Origin: JBCCCJ01 sp039029315
GTDB taxonomy: Bacteria > Bacteroidota > Bacteroidia > J057
Assembly: GCA_039029315.1 (NCBI GenBank)
Contig: JBCCGK010000028.1
Span: 1 to 64,000, forward strand
DNA: 64,000 nt
Direction of reading: 5' to 3'
Part shown: in pieces, positions 1 to 8,386 of the stretch
Numbering within the stretch: position 1 is the first letter of the stretch
Layout of the letters: the number at the start of each line of letters is the position of its first letter
Made by a program: the position numbers and the translations under genes
The notes under the pieces: generated by a model
The model's input: only the letters and a program-made list of their open reading frames with translations
Database searches by the model: none
What the model was told of the DNA's origin: nothing

Positions 1-23
1 ATGTCCCATTTGTTTCCTAGCAT

Positions 24-220
24 GTGGGGTCGTTTCTCTTTTTGAGGAGAAACGGGGCAGTGCGGAAGAGGTTTTGAAACAAGGCAATCTCTTTGATTGG
101 GAAATCTGACGTACACCCCTAGTAGGGGTGTACGACAAAATATAGAAGGTAATTTATTTTGTTCCTCTTTAACCTCTTCCACTCAGCCCCCGTTTCTCCT
201 ACAATGAGAAACAACCCCAC
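24..220. repeat. Long imperfect inverted repeat with inner palindrome (MITE-like)
   Basis: Two 50-base arms, 24-73 and 171-220, are imperfect reverse complements of each other (about 40 matching positions allowing a one-base shift). Between them lies a perfect palindrome, 110-134, with 12-base arms around a single G (core GTACACCCCTA at 111-121). The whole unit could fold into one long hairpin. No open reading frame inside looks coding. A non-autonomous transposon (MITE) or a large structured RNA or terminator would fit. No flanking target-site duplication could be established. Confidence 0.6.
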
Positions 221-256
221 CATCCAGGATTAAATCTGCAATTTGTCGTGCACCCT

Positions 257-1141
257 CTACAAGGCCAAAATCCCCTGATACGTGGCATCTACTACTGCTT
301 TCATTTTCGCAAAATCCAGGGTTTCGATGGTATCTGTTACTTCATGGTAGTTGGGGTTTCTCAAAAAAGAGGTATCATTGATCATCACAGCAGGGAATCC
401 AAATTCCCAATAGTTTTTGTGATCTGACAAAGTCGCCAACTCATTCGCAATTGGAAAGACAATTTGTTGAACATCTATCTCACTGCCCTGACACATGCCA
501 GTGTATAGTTGTTGATGAAATTTCCTGAATCTCTCCACACCAACAAGGATAATGAAATTCCCAGTATCAGGATAGTGTTGTGCCAATGCTTGAGAAGGGA
601 AATGTTGGGAATCAGGCTCATCAGAAAAATAGCCAATCATCTCATAGCAAATCATCCCTAATACGTCTATTTGATTCTCTTGCAAGGATTGTGCATGGAC
701 ATAACTTCCCATATATTCTGTATCAAAAAATGGAGGTTCTTCCAGACAATAGGCAACAAATTCTATCCCGAAATCCAGATCGGGTTGATGAGTCGCGATC
801 AATCTGGCAGTCTCCAACAGACCTGCTACAGCACTGGCATTGTCATCTGCCCCTTCTTGATCTCCGCATACATCATAATGCGCGCCAATGATGAGCTTTT
901 GCTCTTTCTCGGCTTGGTAGGAAGCCAATAGATTGACATACTCTTCCCCTTGAGCATCCCAAGGTTGTTCTCTGGTTTGGTAGCCTATCGCCCTCCATTC
1001 TTCTCGGATATAGGACACTGCCGCTGCCAGGGAGTCAGGGTTTCTGAAATTTCGATATGGCCGGATTGAGGTTAAGGCTTCTACATCTCGATACAGCCTG
1101 GATTGTGAACTTTTCATCCTTCTATGATTCATTGCTGTCAT
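257..1141 (-). CDS. M28-family zinc exopeptidase
   Basis: Predicted M28 metallopeptidase (aminopeptidase-like), 294 aa. The first metal ligand is in IIGAHYDV (H88), the second in GADDNASAVAGLLE (D99/D100), and the catalytic and bridging glutamates are in CLEEPPFF (E134/E135). A downstream SDHKNYWEFGFPA segment supplies the last histidine, the usual M28 order. The length fits a bare catalytic domain. No signal peptide is visible, so it probably acts in the cytoplasm unless the start is wrong; ATG codons at 1141 and 1132 are both possible. It overlaps the 3' end of the upstream gene by 20 bases, so the two are probably co-transcribed. The substrate cannot be told from sequence. Confidence 0.85.
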   Translation of the reverse strand: MTAMNHRRMKSSQSRLYRDVEALTSIRPYRNFRNPDSLAAAVSYIREEWRAIGYQTREQPWDAQGEEYVNLLASYQAEKEQKLIIGAHYDVCGDQEGADDNASAVAGLLETARLIATHQPDLDFGIEFVAYCLEEPPFFDTEYMGSYVHAQSLQENQIDVLGMICYEMIGYFSDEPDSQHFPSQALAQHYPDTGNFIILVGVERFRKFHQQLYTGMCQGSEIDVQQIVFPIANELATLSDHKNYWEFGFPAVMINDTSFLRNPNYHEVTDTIETLDFAKMKAVVDATYQGILAL

Positions 1142-1985
1142 TCATCCATTCCTTTTTTCTTTGATAAAGGGCCTCTACTCCTTTGCTTGTTGCACTTGTC
1201 TCACTGATCACGATTCCTCTAAGCTTGTTTTCATACCACCATTCCAAATCGTATTCCAAATCAGTATGAGACAGTTTCTCAACGAAGTCCGTAATCAGTT
1301 CCTCCCTTCTTTGATTCCCACGTAGGAATTCGACCCCGATTCCAAAATCGTCCAGTCCTTGCAACATGACGACAGGATCATTCATTGAATGCACAGAAAC
1401 ATTCATGTCCTTCAAGGGAAAGTGGATGGTATCGGACAAGACGCTATGGTCCAGCTCGCCTTTCCCCTCATAGATCTCTGACAAGGTCTTGAAGATGTGC
1501 TTGGCATTGGTGTGTAAAAAAATTCCACTAAAGCAATATGTCCAGTCTTCCCGGTCAAATTTGTGGTAGTATATGCAATCTTCCAACAAACCGATCACAT
1601 CTTTTGTTGGCAAAACCAGTGCAGGAGTCTCTTCTGCTTCATCATATGTATCGTCCAGAGAATCGAAGGTATCAATCACAGCATTCCCCAAAATCGTGGC
1701 ATAAAAAAAAGAGTGGGAGGGATAAATGCAGATTTGTCCACATTCCTCTACCATCGGATACCGAACATGGCCTAATTCTCCTGCATGAATCTGCCGGATC
1801 AAGTCTATTTCCTGATCAAAACTTAGTTCCCGCCCCTCATATGTCATTGGCAAGTGATGAAGCAGGGTTGTGAGCAATGTTCCTCTCTCACTTTCCAGTG
1901 GGCCCTCGAACATGATTATGCCTCCCGCATTGTTCACGACTTTCAGTTGGTAGGCATCCCAGTACGGATAGGAATGATTAGACAT
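1122..1985 (-). CDS. Hypothetical protein, soluble, 287 aa
   Basis: I do not recognise a family. The protein is acidic and rich in aromatic residues, with no signal peptide or membrane segment. Its C-terminal half contains an LEYDLEWWYENKLRG stretch. It overlaps the M28 peptidase gene by 20 bases, which suggests translational coupling and a shared operon. The reading frame is long, uninterrupted and similar in codon use to its neighbours, so it is very likely real. Function unknown. Confidence 0.75.
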   Translation of the reverse strand: MSNHSYPYWDAYQLKVVNNAGGIIMFEGPLESERGTLLTTLLHHLPMTYEGRELSFDQEIDLIRQIHAGELGHVRYPMVEECGQICIYPSHSFFYATILGNAVIDTFDSLDDTYDEAEETPALVLPTKDVIGLLEDCIYYHKFDREDWTYCFSGIFLHTNAKHIFKTLSEIYEGKGELDHSVLSDTIHFPLKDMNVSVHSMNDPVVMLQGLDDFGIGVEFLRGNQRREELITDFVEKLSHTDLEYDLEWWYENKLRGIVISETSATSKGVEALYQRKKEWMNDSNES

Positions 1986-2071
1986 GGTTGTTTCTTTTAT
2001 GCCAAAGAAACAGAGAGATAAGCGAAATTGCTATGGCATCTTGAAGTTCGAGATGGCTTATTCATAAAAGA

Positions 2072-2374
2072 CTATGTGAACGGAGGGTATTCTGAGGGAT
2101 CACTCATCCCGGGATCAGGAGAGAGGAGAACGCCAGAGTTGTTCCGTACCAAGCCATGACCAAAGAAGATCATTCCGGAGATATACCCGCCTCCAAAGTA
2201 AGTAAATCCTTCCAGGAGAGGAATGCCTTCCACCAACATCAATGCACCATGAAAAATCCCCATCAACATGATCAAGAATATTCCAATTAGCATAAATCCA
2301 GCTGGCGTATTCTGAAAGATAGGGGTGCTACAAGATGTTGAGGGATAGTCGGACAGGATGTGAGGTGTTTTCAT
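2072..2374 (-). CDS. Small hypothetical membrane protein
   Basis: A 100-aa protein of unknown function with two hydrophobic segments: about residues 27-48 (AGFMLIGIFLIMLMGIFHGA) and about 55-76, the latter glycine-rich (FTYFGGGYISGMIFFGHG). The C-terminal tail is polar and proline-rich. It lies 86 bases downstream of the start of the 1122-1985 gene and is divergent from the PhzF gene. It could be part of the same minus-strand transcript. Confidence 0.6.
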   Translation of the reverse strand: MKTPHILSDYPSTSCSTPIFQNTPAGFMLIGIFLIMLMGIFHGALMLVEGIPLLEGFTYFGGGYISGMIFFGHGLVRNNSGVLLSPDPGMSDPSEYPPFT

Positions 2375-2422
2375 AATTCAGTCTTTTCCGTATTAGATGC
2401 TGGCAAGCCATTTTTCTTACAG

Positions 2423-2451
2423 TTGCACAACAAAAAAAATCCGTACCTTGG
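2423..2451 (+). promoter_or_regulatory. Bacteroidota-type promoter of the PhzF gene
   Basis: TTG at 2423-2425, 18 bases, then TACCTTGG at 2444-2451, close to the -7 consensus TAnnTTTG. It sits 24 bases before the ATG at 2475, which supports that start over an upstream in-frame TTG codon at 2397 that would lie upstream of this promoter. Confidence 0.55.
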
Positions 2452-2474
2452 AGGGAAAGTTCATTTTTTTCCTC

Positions 2475-3254
2475 ATGAAACTACCCCTTTATCAGGTTGA
2501 TGCCTTTGCAAAAGAACGATTTTCGGGCAATCCAGCTGCGGTCTGCCCTTTGGAAGATTGGCTACCAGATTCCACACTTCAAGCCATTGCACTAGAGAAC
2601 AATCTGTCAGAAACTGCATTCATTGTCCCTCAGAATGGCGGGTATCATCTTCGATGGTTCACACCTGCAGTTGAGGTCGACCTTTGTGGTCATGCCACTT
2701 TGGCAACCTCCCATGTTCTCAAACAACATCTGAACGATGGATCAAAAGTATTTCGATTTTTTACCAGAAGTGGGGAATTGCAGGTAAGATGTGAAGATGA
2801 TCAATACATCATGAATTTTCCGGCACTTCCGAGTGCAGCCATAGATCCTCCCCAATTGTTGGTCGACTTATTGGGAAAAGTACCCTTGTATGTCTCCAAA
2901 CGTATGGATTATCTGGTTCGGCTGGAATCACAAGAAGAAGTGGAAGAATTTCAGCCAGATATGAGTCGAATTGCTCAGCTAGATGCCCGAGGTCTCATCA
3001 TCACGGCTCCAGGAAGGAAAGTTGACTTTGTTTCTCGCTTTTTTGGGCCTCAATCTGGCGTTCCAGAAGACCCTGTTACAGGTTCGGCGCATTGTATTCT
3101 TACCCCCTATTGGGCGCAAGAGACTGGAAAAACCTCGTTTCATGCACGACAACTCTCCAAAAGAGGTGGCCATGTGTGGTGTGAACTGAAAGAAGATCGG
3201 GTAGAATTGAGAGGCGATGCTGTCACCGTGATGGTTGGCGAAATGTGGATTTAA
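2475..3254 (+). CDS. PhzF-family isomerase/epimerase-like protein
   Basis: A 259-aa member of the PhzF (diaminopimelate-epimerase fold) family. It begins with the family signature LYQVDAFAKERFSGNPAAVC. The conserved catalytic glutamate lies in NNLSETAFIV (E46), followed by CGHATLA and, in the C-terminal lobe, PEDPVTGSAHC. PhzF proteins catalyse isomerisations of small acids in two-lobed, pseudo-symmetric enzymes. No phenazine genes are nearby, so the substrate is unknown and phenazine synthesis should not be assumed. The ATG at 2475 matches the family N-terminus and lies behind a good promoter. Its 3' end is 11 bases from the chosen start of the next gene. Confidence 0.9.
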   Translation: MKLPLYQVDAFAKERFSGNPAAVCPLEDWLPDSTLQAIALENNLSETAFIVPQNGGYHLRWFTPAVEVDLCGHATLATSHVLKQHLNDGSKVFRFFTRSGELQVRCEDDQYIMNFPALPSAAIDPPQLLVDLLGKVPLYVSKRMDYLVRLESQEEVEEFQPDMSRIAQLDARGLIITAPGRKVDFVSRFFGPQSGVPEDPVTGSAHCILTPYWAQETGKTSFHARQLSKRGGHVWCELKEDRVELRGDAVTVMVGEMWI

Positions 3255-3265
3255 GTCTGGCGAAG

Positions 3266-6217
3266 ATGAGCAGAGTTTTTTCTTTTTCATGGATGTCTTG
3301 CTGGCTTTGGGGATGTGCCATGCTCCATCTTGGCAGCTTAGTCGCACAACCTATAGATCCCGATGATGTGGGTGCAGCCATGATGCTTCTAGAACAAAAA
3401 CGGGAACAACTTCTGCAAACGACTTTTCCTCCCGATGCCCATCTCTATCATCAAATGATGGACCTCGGAATGTGGGAAGAAGCAGAAGAATTACTGGCAG
3501 CAGATTCTTCCACACATGACAGAATTTTGATCGCGAAAGCTCGATTTGCCTGGCTTAACAATGCCTTCAGACGTGCTGCATTGTATCTCCAGGATCAAAA
3601 AGAACCAAATAATCCTGAAGCCTTGTTGTTATCTGCCCAACTGGAGATTGAAGCATGGCGATTGGATGCTGCGGAGAAGATTTGCTTAGGTATTCTGGAC
3701 GAACACCCCCAAGATGAAGAAGCAGTCTTGTTATTAGGCAGAATTTCACTCCTAAAAAAAAATTACCCAAAAGCCAGAGCTTTGGCTGAACAGGTCCAAC
3801 AATGGAATCCCTACAACGCAACAGCCTATTTGTTACAGGCAGATGCCTACTTTTGGTTGCAGGAACCAGATAAGGCGATAGATCCATTGCGGCGGTGTCT
3901 GGAATTAGCTCCCCTGAATGCAGACGCAAGGTTCGCTTATGGATATGCTATCTGGCGACGGGTAGACGCCACCCAACTCCAACAAATGGCCAAACAATGG
4001 GAGATTGCTCTTGCAGTCAATCCACTCCATTTCATGACACACTGGCATTGGGGCAACGGACATACCCATCTGACCTATACGGACTATGCAGATCCGCTGG
4101 AAGATAGCATTCGATCTGTCCTGAACACCATCCATACCTCTTTTGATCAAATCGATCCACAACTCGCAAGGGATTTGGTATCGGCATATCCCAATTCTGT
4201 GATTCCAGAGATGATCTTCGGTTCCTACTATTATATGAAAGGGATATCGGAATTTTCCAGGTCGGCTGTTCCATGGGATGCCTTAAATCTGTCCGAACAG
4301 ACCTTTAGAGCCATCCTTCAAAAAAAACCGAACTATGGTCCCGCGCATAATGCACTAGCAGCCATCATCAAACAGAAGCGCTTTCACTATCTGGATCGCT
4401 TTGAAGAGCTCGAAACGCAAATCGAGGAGACCGAGATTCAGGATTCTGTCAATTTCCATCGTGTTTTCCCGGACATGAGGCGCTATTCGGGGAGCAGGGT
4501 TCCCAAGATGATCTGGCAGCAATTACATACGGGAGTTGTCTATTTCCCCTTTCTGAGTCGCTTGGGGCGCACATTTGTGATTCCGCCCTTGCACGAGGAT
4601 CTAGCCATTGCTATGAAGGACCCTTATTTCCGGGGGGGCACGACATTCGATAACCGACAATGGATGGACATCCGAGGCGTAGGCACAGGGGCTACAGGCA
4701 TCGAATATGTTGAGCGAGGGGCTCATCTCGAACGCAATGTTACCCTTCACGAATATGTTCATTTGTTCCATATTTACCTTTTCACGGATGAGGAATTGCG
4801 GGCAGTCAGGACGCGATATTTCTATGCCATGGAACATGGTCTTACGCTCGATTATTATTCTGCCAACAATGAGTTTGAATATTTTGCTCAAACCTTTCCT
4901 GCTTATTTTATTCCAGTCAAAGTTCATCCACTCAATCACAAATCCTTGAATACCCAACAAGATCTTGCCTCTCAAGATCCCTTGATGTATGCCTTCATCG
5001 ATAGTTTGGTTAAAAAGCATCAGGCTTATCTCGCCGGAGATACACTCGCTATGGCTGACACCTGGGCACAAACTTATATAGAATTGGCGAAGGCAGCTCA
5101 GTCTCCCTTGCTTCTGGAGAAAAGCATTCAATTTCTGGATACAGCCTACCGATGGGACAGCACCTACCTTCCTGTCCATTTGGCATATGCTCATACCTAT
5201 CTCCTGGAAGGTCAAATCGAAGAGGCCGAGAACTGGCTAGCCTTGGCCCAAGAGATGAATCCCTCCTTTGCTCCTATTTATCAACACTATGCAGAGCTGG
5301 TTCGCGAGCAATATCTCCAGGGAAACATGTCAGAAGCCGAAGCGATCCGGGAACAGGCTTCTTACTATCGCAAGGCTCAGTCTTTGGAAAAGGATTTATA
5401 CATTCTGGCAGAGATCAATCGGGATTTCCGCCAAACCTATCTGAACTTTTGCAGGATTCCCGAAGCCATCGAAATTGCAGAGGCCTATGCTGTCAACGCA
5501 CCAAAGATTTCTACTGATCTTCGAACTCATCAGCTCAGAGCATCAGCTTTTGCCCAGCTATTGAAGGGCAGAATGGGATACACAGAGGAAGTCCTTGATT
5601 TTTTTCGACAACAAACTGCCCTCAGGCCGCAGGATTATTCTCTTCTTGCTCAGTATGCAGAATTGTTGATCCTGTCAGATCAATCTGAGCAGGCAATCAA
5701 GCTATTGAAGCCAGCCTTTGAGTTGCTAAGCGCAAGTAAAAACCCGCAAGCAGCTATTTGGCAGCAATTGGCGACTGCCAGTCTTGCGCAATCCGACAGT
5801 TTGTCTGCCAAGGAGATTCTTATACAGTTCCTGGATGCAGAGAATGAGCTGCGATATGACACCCTTGAGATCATTCCTTTACTTGTTGATTTTGGATACC
5901 TAGATCAGGCAAATGCCATGATGGCCCAACAAGCACCCCCTTCCCTTCCTCATTCGCTGGCCAACTATCATTTCGCACAAGGATGTCTCCATCAAGCCAA
6001 TAACAGTACTGCAAAAGCTATTCAAGCCTTTCAGCATGGACTATCGATCAATCCATACCTTTGGCCTGCTCGACTGCGCTTAATAGAATTGCTAATTTAC
6101 AGGGGAGAAACTGCCAAAGCTGCCTATTTGGGCCAGCAAGGATCTGTTCTCCCGCTTCCTCCAGGAAACATTTGGGAAAAGCGATTGGCTGTCATTCTTG
6201 CTAAGGCAAAAAATTGA
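3266..6217 (+). CDS. Large exported TPR protein with a gluzincin (HExxH) metallopeptidase core
   Basis: About 983 aa. The N-terminus reads as a signal peptide ending near SLVAQ. The N-terminal third is a string of TPR-like helical pairs (for example ALLLSAQLEIEAWRLDAAEK). A zinc motif HEYVH follows at residues 495-499, with NNEFEYFAQTF about 45 residues later supplying a likely third ligand, as in gluzincin 'peptidase MA-like' domains. More TPR repeats fill the C-terminal third. The ATG at 3266 is preferred over one at 3245 because it starts directly at the signal peptide. Probably a periplasmic or surface metallopeptidase or peptidase-derived scaffold; the substrate is unknown. A terminator-like hairpin lies 160 bases downstream. 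Confidence 0.75.
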   Translation: MSRVFSFSWMSCWLWGCAMLHLGSLVAQPIDPDDVGAAMMLLEQKREQLLQTTFPPDAHLYHQMMDLGMWEEAEELLAADSSTHDRILIAKARFAWLNNAFRRAALYLQDQKEPNNPEALLLSAQLEIEAWRLDAAEKICLGILDEHPQDEEAVLLLGRISLLKKNYPKARALAEQVQQWNPYNATAYLLQADAYFWLQEPDKAIDPLRRCLELAPLNADARFAYGYAIWRRVDATQLQQMAKQWEIALAVNPLHFMTHWHWGNGHTHLTYTDYADPLEDSIRSVLNTIHTSFDQIDPQLARDLVSAYPNSVIPEMIFGSYYYMKGISEFSRSAVPWDALNLSEQTFRAILQKKPNYGPAHNALAAIIKQKRFHYLDRFEELETQIEETEIQDSVNFHRVFPDMRRYSGSRVPKMIWQQLHTGVVYFPFLSRLGRTFVIPPLHEDLAIAMKDPYFRGGTTFDNRQWMDIRGVGTGATGIEYVERGAHLERNVTLHEYVHLFHIYLFTDEELRAVRTRYFYAMEHGLTLDYYSANNEFEYFAQTFPAYFIPVKVHPLNHKSLNTQQDLASQDPLMYAFIDSLVKKHQAYLAGDTLAMADTWAQTYIELAKAAQSPLLLEKSIQFLDTAYRWDSTYLPVHLAYAHTYLLEGQIEEAENWLALAQEMNPSFAPIYQHYAELVREQYLQGNMSEAEAIREQASYYRKAQSLEKDLYILAEINRDFRQTYLNFCRIPEAIEIAEAYAVNAPKISTDLRTHQLRASAFAQLLKGRMGYTEEVLDFFRQQTALRPQDYSLLAQYAELLILSDQSEQAIKLLKPAFELLSASKNPQAAIWQQLATASLAQSDSLSAKEILIQFLDAENELRYDTLEIIPLLVDFGYLDQANAMMAQQAPPSLPHSLANYHFAQGCLHQANNSTAKAIQAFQHGLSINPYLWPARLRLIELLIYRGETAKAAYLGQQGSVLPLPPGNIWEKRLAVILAKAKN

Positions 6218-6377
6218 TCGACCAAGTTTGCCTACTGGCAGATAAAAGGAGATTGCTGATAGAGACCCACGCAACTATTCCTCCTATCCAAAGTACTACT
6301 AAATAGTAGAGAAATGTTTGCTACTGCAAGGTAGCGGACAAACACCGTTCTTTCTTCATAATAAAGCCTTAACGAGA

Positions 6378-6408
6378 TGCTGGTCCCTAGAGGGCCAGCA
6401 TTTTTTTT
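6378..6408 (+). terminator. Rho-independent terminator
   Basis: GC-rich stem TGCTGG-CCC paired with GGG-CCAGCA (6378-6400, one bulged T), followed by eight T residues (6401-6408). It lies downstream of the TPR/peptidase gene and only 57 bases before the permease ATG, so it could also act as a leader attenuator. Confidence 0.8.
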
Positions 6409-6435
6409 GTAGACCTTGACAAATTGTAGCCTTTG
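6406..6435 (+). promoter_or_regulatory. Possible promoter of the purine permease gene
   Basis: TTTG at 6406-6409 (end of the terminator T-run) and TAGCCTTTG at 6427-6435, a -7 element with one extra base. The spacing is slightly short. Weak but well placed, 30 bases before the ATG at 6466. Confidence 0.35.
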
Positions 6436-6465
6436 GGGCATTTTGCAGCCTTGAATCTCCCAGGC

Positions 6466-7752
6466 ATGCTTGAACGCTATTTTGAATTTTCCAAGAGAAA
6501 AACCACACTGCGGACAGAACTCCTTGCGGGCTTGACAACCTTCATGACCATGTCTTATATCATGTTCGTCAATCCAGCAATCCTGTCTGAAGCGGGGATG
6601 GACAAATCAGCTTTGGTGGTAACAACTTGTTTGATCGCAGCAATCTCATCAGTGATGATGGGCTTGATTGGCAAGGTGCCTATAGCGTTGGCTCCAGGGA
6701 TGGGGCTGAATGCCTTCTTCGCATACACCCTCGTGCTGACACAAGAGATCTCCTGGCAAATCGCCCTTGGAATGGTTTTTTGGGCTGGGGTTTTGTTTCT
6801 GTTGCTAAGTCTTGTAGGTGGGAGAGAACGCTTGATGCGCGCAATCCCCTCCTCCCTGGTGGCAGCTATCGGAGCTGGAATAGGATTCTTTTTGCTATTT
6901 ATCGGATTCAAAAACCTTGGGTTGGTCACTGCTGATCCCGCCACTCTGGTAACCCTTGGTGAATTTACAGATGAAGTCCTGATCGGTCTATTTGGGTTAT
7001 TTCTGACTATTTTGCTGATGGTCAAGAAGGTTCGCGGAGCTTTGTTTATCGGCATTATCAGCAGCACCCTGCTCGCAATTATTACCTCCAAGGTTTCGAT
7101 GCCTGCAAGCTGGTTTTCTTTTGATTTCGACATAAGTCCTGTTGCTTTCCAGCTAGACATATTTGGTGCGCTATCACTGGCATACATTGGGCCCATATTC
7201 GCGCTGATGTTTGTGGATATGTTTGATACGGTGGGCACCATGGTTGCTTGTGCGCATGAAGCCAAATTGGTCAAAAAGGATGGAAGGATCGAACGGGCAC
7301 GAGAGATGCTGGCAGTAGATGCCTTCGCTACCTTGCTGAGTGGAGTATTGGGAACTTCTCCTACCACCAGTTATGTGGAATCTGCCTCTGGGATTGCTGC
7401 AGGCGGGAGATCTGGCTTCACAGCTGTGGTTACAGGTAGTTTGTTTTTGTTGGGCCTGCTGTTTATTCCGCTGATTGGGATTGTACCGCCCTATGCGACT
7501 GCTCCTGCACTTATCGTGGTCGGTATTTTGATGCTCGCACAAATTCAGCGAATCAATTTTCAAAAGTATGACGATGCCTTTCCTGCTGTCCTCACCATCG
7601 CAACGATGGTATTTACCTTTCAAATCTCAACTGGAATTGCAATTGGCTTTCTCTCTTGGGGATTGATTCGTATTTTTCTGCTCCGAACCAATGAAGTTCA
7701 CTGGATTGTGTATCTTGTGATGGTTCTTTCTCTGCTAAGTTTGATAATGTAA
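6466..7752 (+). CDS. NCS2-family purine (adenine/guanine/hypoxanthine) permease
   Basis: 428-aa integral membrane protein of the AzgA-like branch of the NCS2 nucleobase:cation symporters. The N-terminus has the family hallmarks RTELLAGLTTFMTMSYIMFV and ALAPGMGLNAFFAYT. Later landmarks are FVDMFDTVGTMVA (the transmembrane-8 region, with the conserved acidic residue) and GTSPTTSYVESASGIAAGGR, the motif typical of the adenine/guanine/hypoxanthine subgroup. About 12 to 14 hydrophobic segments are seen, as expected. The ATG at 6466 is chosen over an upstream in-frame TTG at 6433. The cyclophilin gene follows after 13 bases and is likely co-transcribed. Confidence 0.9.
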   Translation: MLERYFEFSKRKTTLRTELLAGLTTFMTMSYIMFVNPAILSEAGMDKSALVVTTCLIAAISSVMMGLIGKVPIALAPGMGLNAFFAYTLVLTQEISWQIALGMVFWAGVLFLLLSLVGGRERLMRAIPSSLVAAIGAGIGFFLLFIGFKNLGLVTADPATLVTLGEFTDEVLIGLFGLFLTILLMVKKVRGALFIGIISSTLLAIITSKVSMPASWFSFDFDISPVAFQLDIFGALSLAYIGPIFALMFVDMFDTVGTMVACAHEAKLVKKDGRIERAREMLAVDAFATLLSGVLGTSPTTSYVESASGIAAGGRSGFTAVVTGSLFLLGLLFIPLIGIVPPYATAPALIVVGILMLAQIQRINFQKYDDAFPAVLTIATMVFTFQISTGIAIGFLSWGLIRIFLLRTNEVHWIVYLVMVLSLLSLIM

Positions 7753-7765
7753 CCAATTGATTAAC

Positions 7766-8374
7766 ATGAAGAGATTCACGTACTCTATTCTCAGTTTTGC
7801 CTTCGTAGTCCTTCTTTTTTCCTGTGATTCTGAAGAAAAAGATGCGCCTCTCCCAAGTGGAATCTATGCTCAATTCGTCACCGATCATGGGGAAATTGTC
7901 TGCCGCCTGGAATACCAAAAGGTTCCCATGACTGTTGCCAATTTTGTTGCCTTGGCTGAAGGAAATATGGAAAACACCTACAAAGGTGCGGGAGAACCGT
8001 TTTTCGATGGCCTGACATTCCATCGTGTGGTTTCCAACTTCATGATACAGGGAGGAGATCCACAGGGAAATGGTCAAGGAGGGCCTGGTTATGCTTTCAA
8101 GGATGAATTTGAGCCCTCCCTTCTGCACAATGTAGCAGGAACTTTGTCTATGGCCAATGCTGGTCCGGCAACGAATGGGAGTCAGTTTTTTATTACCCAC
8201 ACCGCCACGCCACACCTTGACAATCGACATTCTGTGTTTGGATATGTGGTCCGAGGCTTGAAAAATGTATATGCGGTTCAGGCTGGAGATACCATACGGT
8301 CCGTGAACATCATTCGGAATGGCCCAGAGGCAGAAGGCTTTGACGCAGTGGCAAAGTTCAATGAGTTGAAATAG
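7766..8374 (+). CDS. Cyclophilin-type peptidyl-prolyl isomerase, lipoprotein
   Basis: 202 aa. A signal peptide ends in the lipobox LLFSC, so the mature protein is probably a lipid-anchored periplasmic foldase. The cyclophilin core is clear: GLTFHRVVSNFMIQGGDPQG with the catalytic arginine, GTLSMANAGPATNGSQFFIT, and HLDNRHSVFGYVV near the end. The length is one catalytic domain plus the lipoprotein leader. The ATG at 7766 starts directly at the signal peptide. The gene follows the purine permease closely, but no functional link is apparent. It is convergent with the next gene, 12 bases away. Confidence 0.92.
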   Translation: MKRFTYSILSFAFVVLLFSCDSEEKDAPLPSGIYAQFVTDHGEIVCRLEYQKVPMTVANFVALAEGNMENTYKGAGEPFFDGLTFHRVVSNFMIQGGDPQGNGQGGPGYAFKDEFEPSLLHNVAGTLSMANAGPATNGSQFFITHTATPHLDNRHSVFGYVVRGLKNVYAVQAGDTIRSVNIIRNGPEAEGFDAVAKFNELK

Positions 8375-8386
8375 GGCAGGCCTGAT

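Noticed and set aside
4601..5215. 204-codon minus-strand open frame
   Set aside because: Shadow of the TPR/gluzincin gene, which has an uninterrupted, motif-bearing frame.
6218..6465. Possible purine riboswitch before the permease
   Set aside because: The conserved junction bases of the purine aptamer are not present.
6555..7367. 270-codon minus-strand open frame opposite the purine permease
   Set aside because: Antisense shadow of a clear NCS2 permease; the protein is low-complexity and matches nothing.
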